DNA of 6,895 bases, taken from assembly GCA_913058195.1 (NCBI GenBank), contig CAJXPP010000115.1, positions 1 through 6,895 on the forward strand. The letters are read 5' to 3'. The notes under the pieces are model-generated. The model had not been told where the DNA came from. It did not search any database and was given only the letters and a program-made list of their open reading frames with translations. This stretch comes from an uncultured Gammaproteobacteria bacterium. GTDB taxonomy: Bacteria > Pseudomonadota > Gammaproteobacteria > Nitrosococcales > Methylophagaceae. A program made the position numbers and the translations under genes. Positions 5,742 to 6,895 of this stretch are shown in pieces (the first letter of the stretch is position 1; each line of letters starts with the position of its first letter).

Positions 5742-6410
5742 TTATTTTCCGATTAGAAAACTTTGTTGATGATCGAGCCACAATGGATATTTTATCATCG
5801 CTTTTGAAAATAACAGCGATATAAGGTGTTGCTTAAGCCAATGTTGAAGGTGCGGGTAAGGCGCTTGTGTATACCATTGGCGCTCAACACGGGCAAACTG
5901 ACGAAGGTAAGGTAAAATCGCGTAGTCGACTAAACGGAGCTTATCGCCCATTAGGTATTTCTGTTTGCTTAGGCGGTTGTCTAATTCAATAATAAAGGCT
6001 TCACATTGCTGACGATGATCGGTTTTACTCTTTTCATGATATCGTTTGGCACTTTTATAATTTTCTAAATGCTTTTTGAACTCATTGTCAAAGCGGCCGA
6101 TTAAGCTAAGCATCGATGGAAGTTGGTTTGGCTCGTCACTGTAAAGTAAATCATCTGGGTCGCTCAGACTTAAGGCCCAAAGCATAATATCTAAACTTTC
6201 ATCGATTATCGTTGGTTGACCGGGACTTTCCGTATTATCAACAACTAAAACAGGCACGGTTCCTTTGGGAGATACCACTAGCATTTCGGGCGGTTTATTT
6301 CTTAAATCTATCGCGCGAATCATCACCGGTTGTTTTGCCAGTAGTATGCCGAGTCTTGCACGCATCGCGTAAGGACAGTTTTGTAAAGAATAGAGTATCG
6401 GCTGTGGCAA
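5742..6410 (-). CDS. Glutathione S-transferase family protein
   Basis: A 222 aa cytoplasmic protein with an N-terminal thioredoxin-fold GST domain (about 4-85) and an all-helical C-terminal domain (about 95-215), a normal length for bacterial GSTs. The first strand leads into NCPYAMRAR (11-19), with C12 in the catalytic position as in Cys-type GSTs and glutaredoxin-like enzymes. KGTVPVLVVD (49-58) holds the cis-proline P53, and DESLDIM (70-76) holds the Glu-Ser that contacts the gamma-glutamyl part of glutathione. A Cys rather than Ser/Tyr active site suggests thiol transfer, deglutathionylation or dehydroascorbate-type chemistry over classic conjugation, which is inference. The start is TTG 6408-6410, supported by GAGGG six bases upstream and because the first ATG (residue 16) lies beyond the active-site Cys. 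It sits 128 bp after the end of the upstream same-strand gene, so it may have its own promoter. The substrate is unknown. Confidence 0.9.
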   Translation of the reverse strand: MPQPILYSLQNCPYAMRARLGILLAKQPVMIRAIDLRNKPPEMLVVSPKGTVPVLVVDNTESPGQPTIIDESLDIMLWALSLSDPDDLLYSDEPNQLPSMLSLIGRFDNEFKKHLENYKSAKRYHEKSKTDHRQQCEAFIIELDNRLSKQKYLMGDKLRLVDYAILPYLRQFARVERQWYTQAPYPHLQHWLKQHLISLLFSKAMIKYPLWLDHQQSFLIGK

Positions 6411-6416
6411 AATAAT

Positions 6417-6421
6417 CCCTC
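6417..6421 (-). promoter_or_regulatory. Shine-Dalgarno of the GST gene, deciding a TTG start
   Basis: GAGGG on the minus strand is separated from TTG 6410 by ATTATT, an ideal six-base spacing. It confirms the rare TTG start, which keeps the active-site region in the protein. Confidence 0.65.
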
Positions 6422-6441
6422 ACAATAATACGTTAATCTTA

Positions 6442-6479
6442 GTTGGCAGCCCCGCTATTTCGCGCTTTTAGTTGCCAAC
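6442..6479. repeat. 7 bp inverted repeat GTTGGCA / TGCCAAC upstream of the GST gene
   Basis: Perfect arms at 6442-6448 and 6473-6479 enclose 24 bases that are locally GC-rich. It lies 32-69 bp before the GST start, where an operator could be. The 24-base spacing gives a centre-to-centre distance of about three helical turns, which suits a dimeric regulator, but no known site is recognised. Confidence 0.3.
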
Positions 6480-6483
6480 AATC

Positions 6484-6523
6484 AAAAAATAAGTCAGCTT
6501 AAAATCACGTTAAATTGGACTTA
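6484..6523 (-). terminator. Weak candidate terminator after the U32-like gene
   Basis: On the minus strand TAAGTC (6518-6523) can pair with GACTTA (6490-6495) and is followed by six T (6484-6489). The loop of 22 bases is long and the stem is only 6 bp with two G/C pairs. An alternative stem GCTTAA/TTAAGC competes with it. It lies 16 bp past the stop at 6539, the right place for a terminator, but the structure is poor. Confidence 0.25.
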
Positions 6524-6538
6524 AGCAGGCAAAAGGTA

Positions 6539-6859
6539 TCACAATCCTTGGCTGTACTGTGCATTGGTCGATACCGAAATCAAGTCATTAAGCTGGCTAG
6601 CGGCGTTGTTATCCCCGTTCAGTAAACCTTCAAAATAATGGATCAGTTGCACTTTATCTTGCTCGGCTTTTGAACCGGCACCGATATTGGTTAAATCAAT
6701 AAAAAACTCGTCAAACAAGCCTGATAAATCATCAATAATATCAAGGTTTAAAAACTGCTCATCATTATAAATGCTCGGATAGCCGCCTTTTTGTTTGTCT
6801 ATGGCAAAGGAGACCCCTTTGACATTGGTAATCGTGGTGGCTTTTTCACATTTGAGCAT
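6539..6859 (-). CDS. C-terminal fragment of a conserved protein, tentatively U32 peptidase-like
   Basis: 106 codons of a minus-strand gene whose 5' part is lost at the right adapter. The true insert begins MLKCEKATTITNVKG, and the product ends STNAQYSQGL. The frame stays open into the adapter, where a GTG gives a false N-terminus MYKRQ. That is a known mark of Nextera read-through and not protein. Visible features are a Cys at fragment residue 4, a GGYPSIYNDEQFLNLDI segment (about 25-41), an FFIDLTNIG strand and a C-terminal helical part. The pattern of a Cys followed by about 100 residues with a strand-like FLN...D and a later IDL resembles the C-terminal part of U32 family proteins (YhbU/YhbV group), where late cysteines bind an Fe-S cluster. 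I am not sure of this and could not match it closely to E. coli UbiU or UbiV. That a protein-coding gene is present is much surer than the family. Confidence 0.6.
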   Translation of the reverse strand: MLKCEKATTITNVKGVSFAIDKQKGGYPSIYNDEQFLNLDIIDDLSGLFDEFFIDLTNIGAGSKAEQDKVQLIHYFEGLLNGDNNAASQLNDLISVSTNAQYSQGL

Positions 6860-6895
6860 CTGTCTCTTATACACATCTGACGCTGCCGACGATCT
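6860..6895 (-). other. Nextera P5-side sequencing adapter (artefact)
   Basis: Positions 6860-6878 are the reverse complement of the 19-base Tn5 mosaic end, 6879-6892 are the reverse complement of the Nextera read-1 arm, and the last three bases TCT are the start of an i5 index in reverse (compatible with S504 or S517 from memory). Insert DNA ends at 6859. Confidence 0.98.

Noticed and set aside
6212..6415. 67-codon plus-strand frame opposite the GST gene
   Set aside because: It lies entirely antisense to the conserved N-terminal domain of the GST and has no independent support.
49..6859. CRISPR array, tRNA/rRNA, phage, toxin-antitoxin or defence island
   Set aside because: No regularly spaced repeats, no cloverleaf or rRNA-like stretches and no such gene families were seen on either strand.
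30..6878. 19 bp perfect inverted terminal repeats (30-48 and 6860-6878) that look like the ends of a transposon enclosing the whole region
   Set aside because: These are the Tn5 mosaic ends used in Nextera library preparation and are followed outward by Illumina adapter arms and index bases.

Overview
The window is a 6.8 kb bacterial insert (49..6859) bounded on both sides by uncleaned Illumina Nextera adapter sequence (1..48 and 6860..6895). It therefore comes from a tagmented library, probably a metagenome. The genes, the moderately AT-rich base composition and the protein flavour (MoxR/DUF58 operon, YjdF-type DUF2238 protein, Cache-HAMP-PAS-PAS-GGDEF-EAL sensor, GST with an NCPYAMRAR motif) suggest a gammaproteobacterium, plausibly of the marine Alteromonadales/Vibrionales type. 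I cannot name a genus from sequence alone.

Layout from left to right. A minus-strand operon holds a MoxR-family AAA+ ATPase (156..1142) followed 16 bp downstream by the first 30 codons of what looks like a DUF58 protein, cut by the left adapter (49..139). A 310 bp divergent spacer carries an imperfect palindrome. Next is a plus-strand DUF2238/YjdF-like inner-membrane protein, whose conserved N-terminus has no ATG/GTG/TTG and appears to begin at an ATT codon behind a good Shine-Dalgarno sequence (1453..2046). A 239 bp convergent spacer holds two small palindromic elements. A large minus-strand c-di-GMP enzyme with intact cyclase, inhibitory-site and phosphodiesterase residues fills 2286..5456. 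Its upstream spacer contains a 15 bp palindrome, a pair of short direct repeats and a possible small plus-strand ORF. Then come a minus-strand glutathione S-transferase family gene with a TTG start (5742..6410) and the C-terminal part of a further minus-strand gene (6539..6859), tentatively U32-peptidase-like, cut by the right adapter.

Functionally this is an ordinary chromosomal neighbourhood. MoxR with DUF58 is a chaperone-like module. The GGDEF-EAL protein couples a periplasmic ligand signal to c-di-GMP turnover. The GST and DUF2238 genes are independent single genes. I see no mobile element, CRISPR array, tRNA/rRNA, phage or defence system, and no convincing new biological system. The points most worth checking are the adapter ends (which create a false protein N-terminus and false inverted terminal repeats), the apparent ATT start, and a few unexplained intergenic palindromes.
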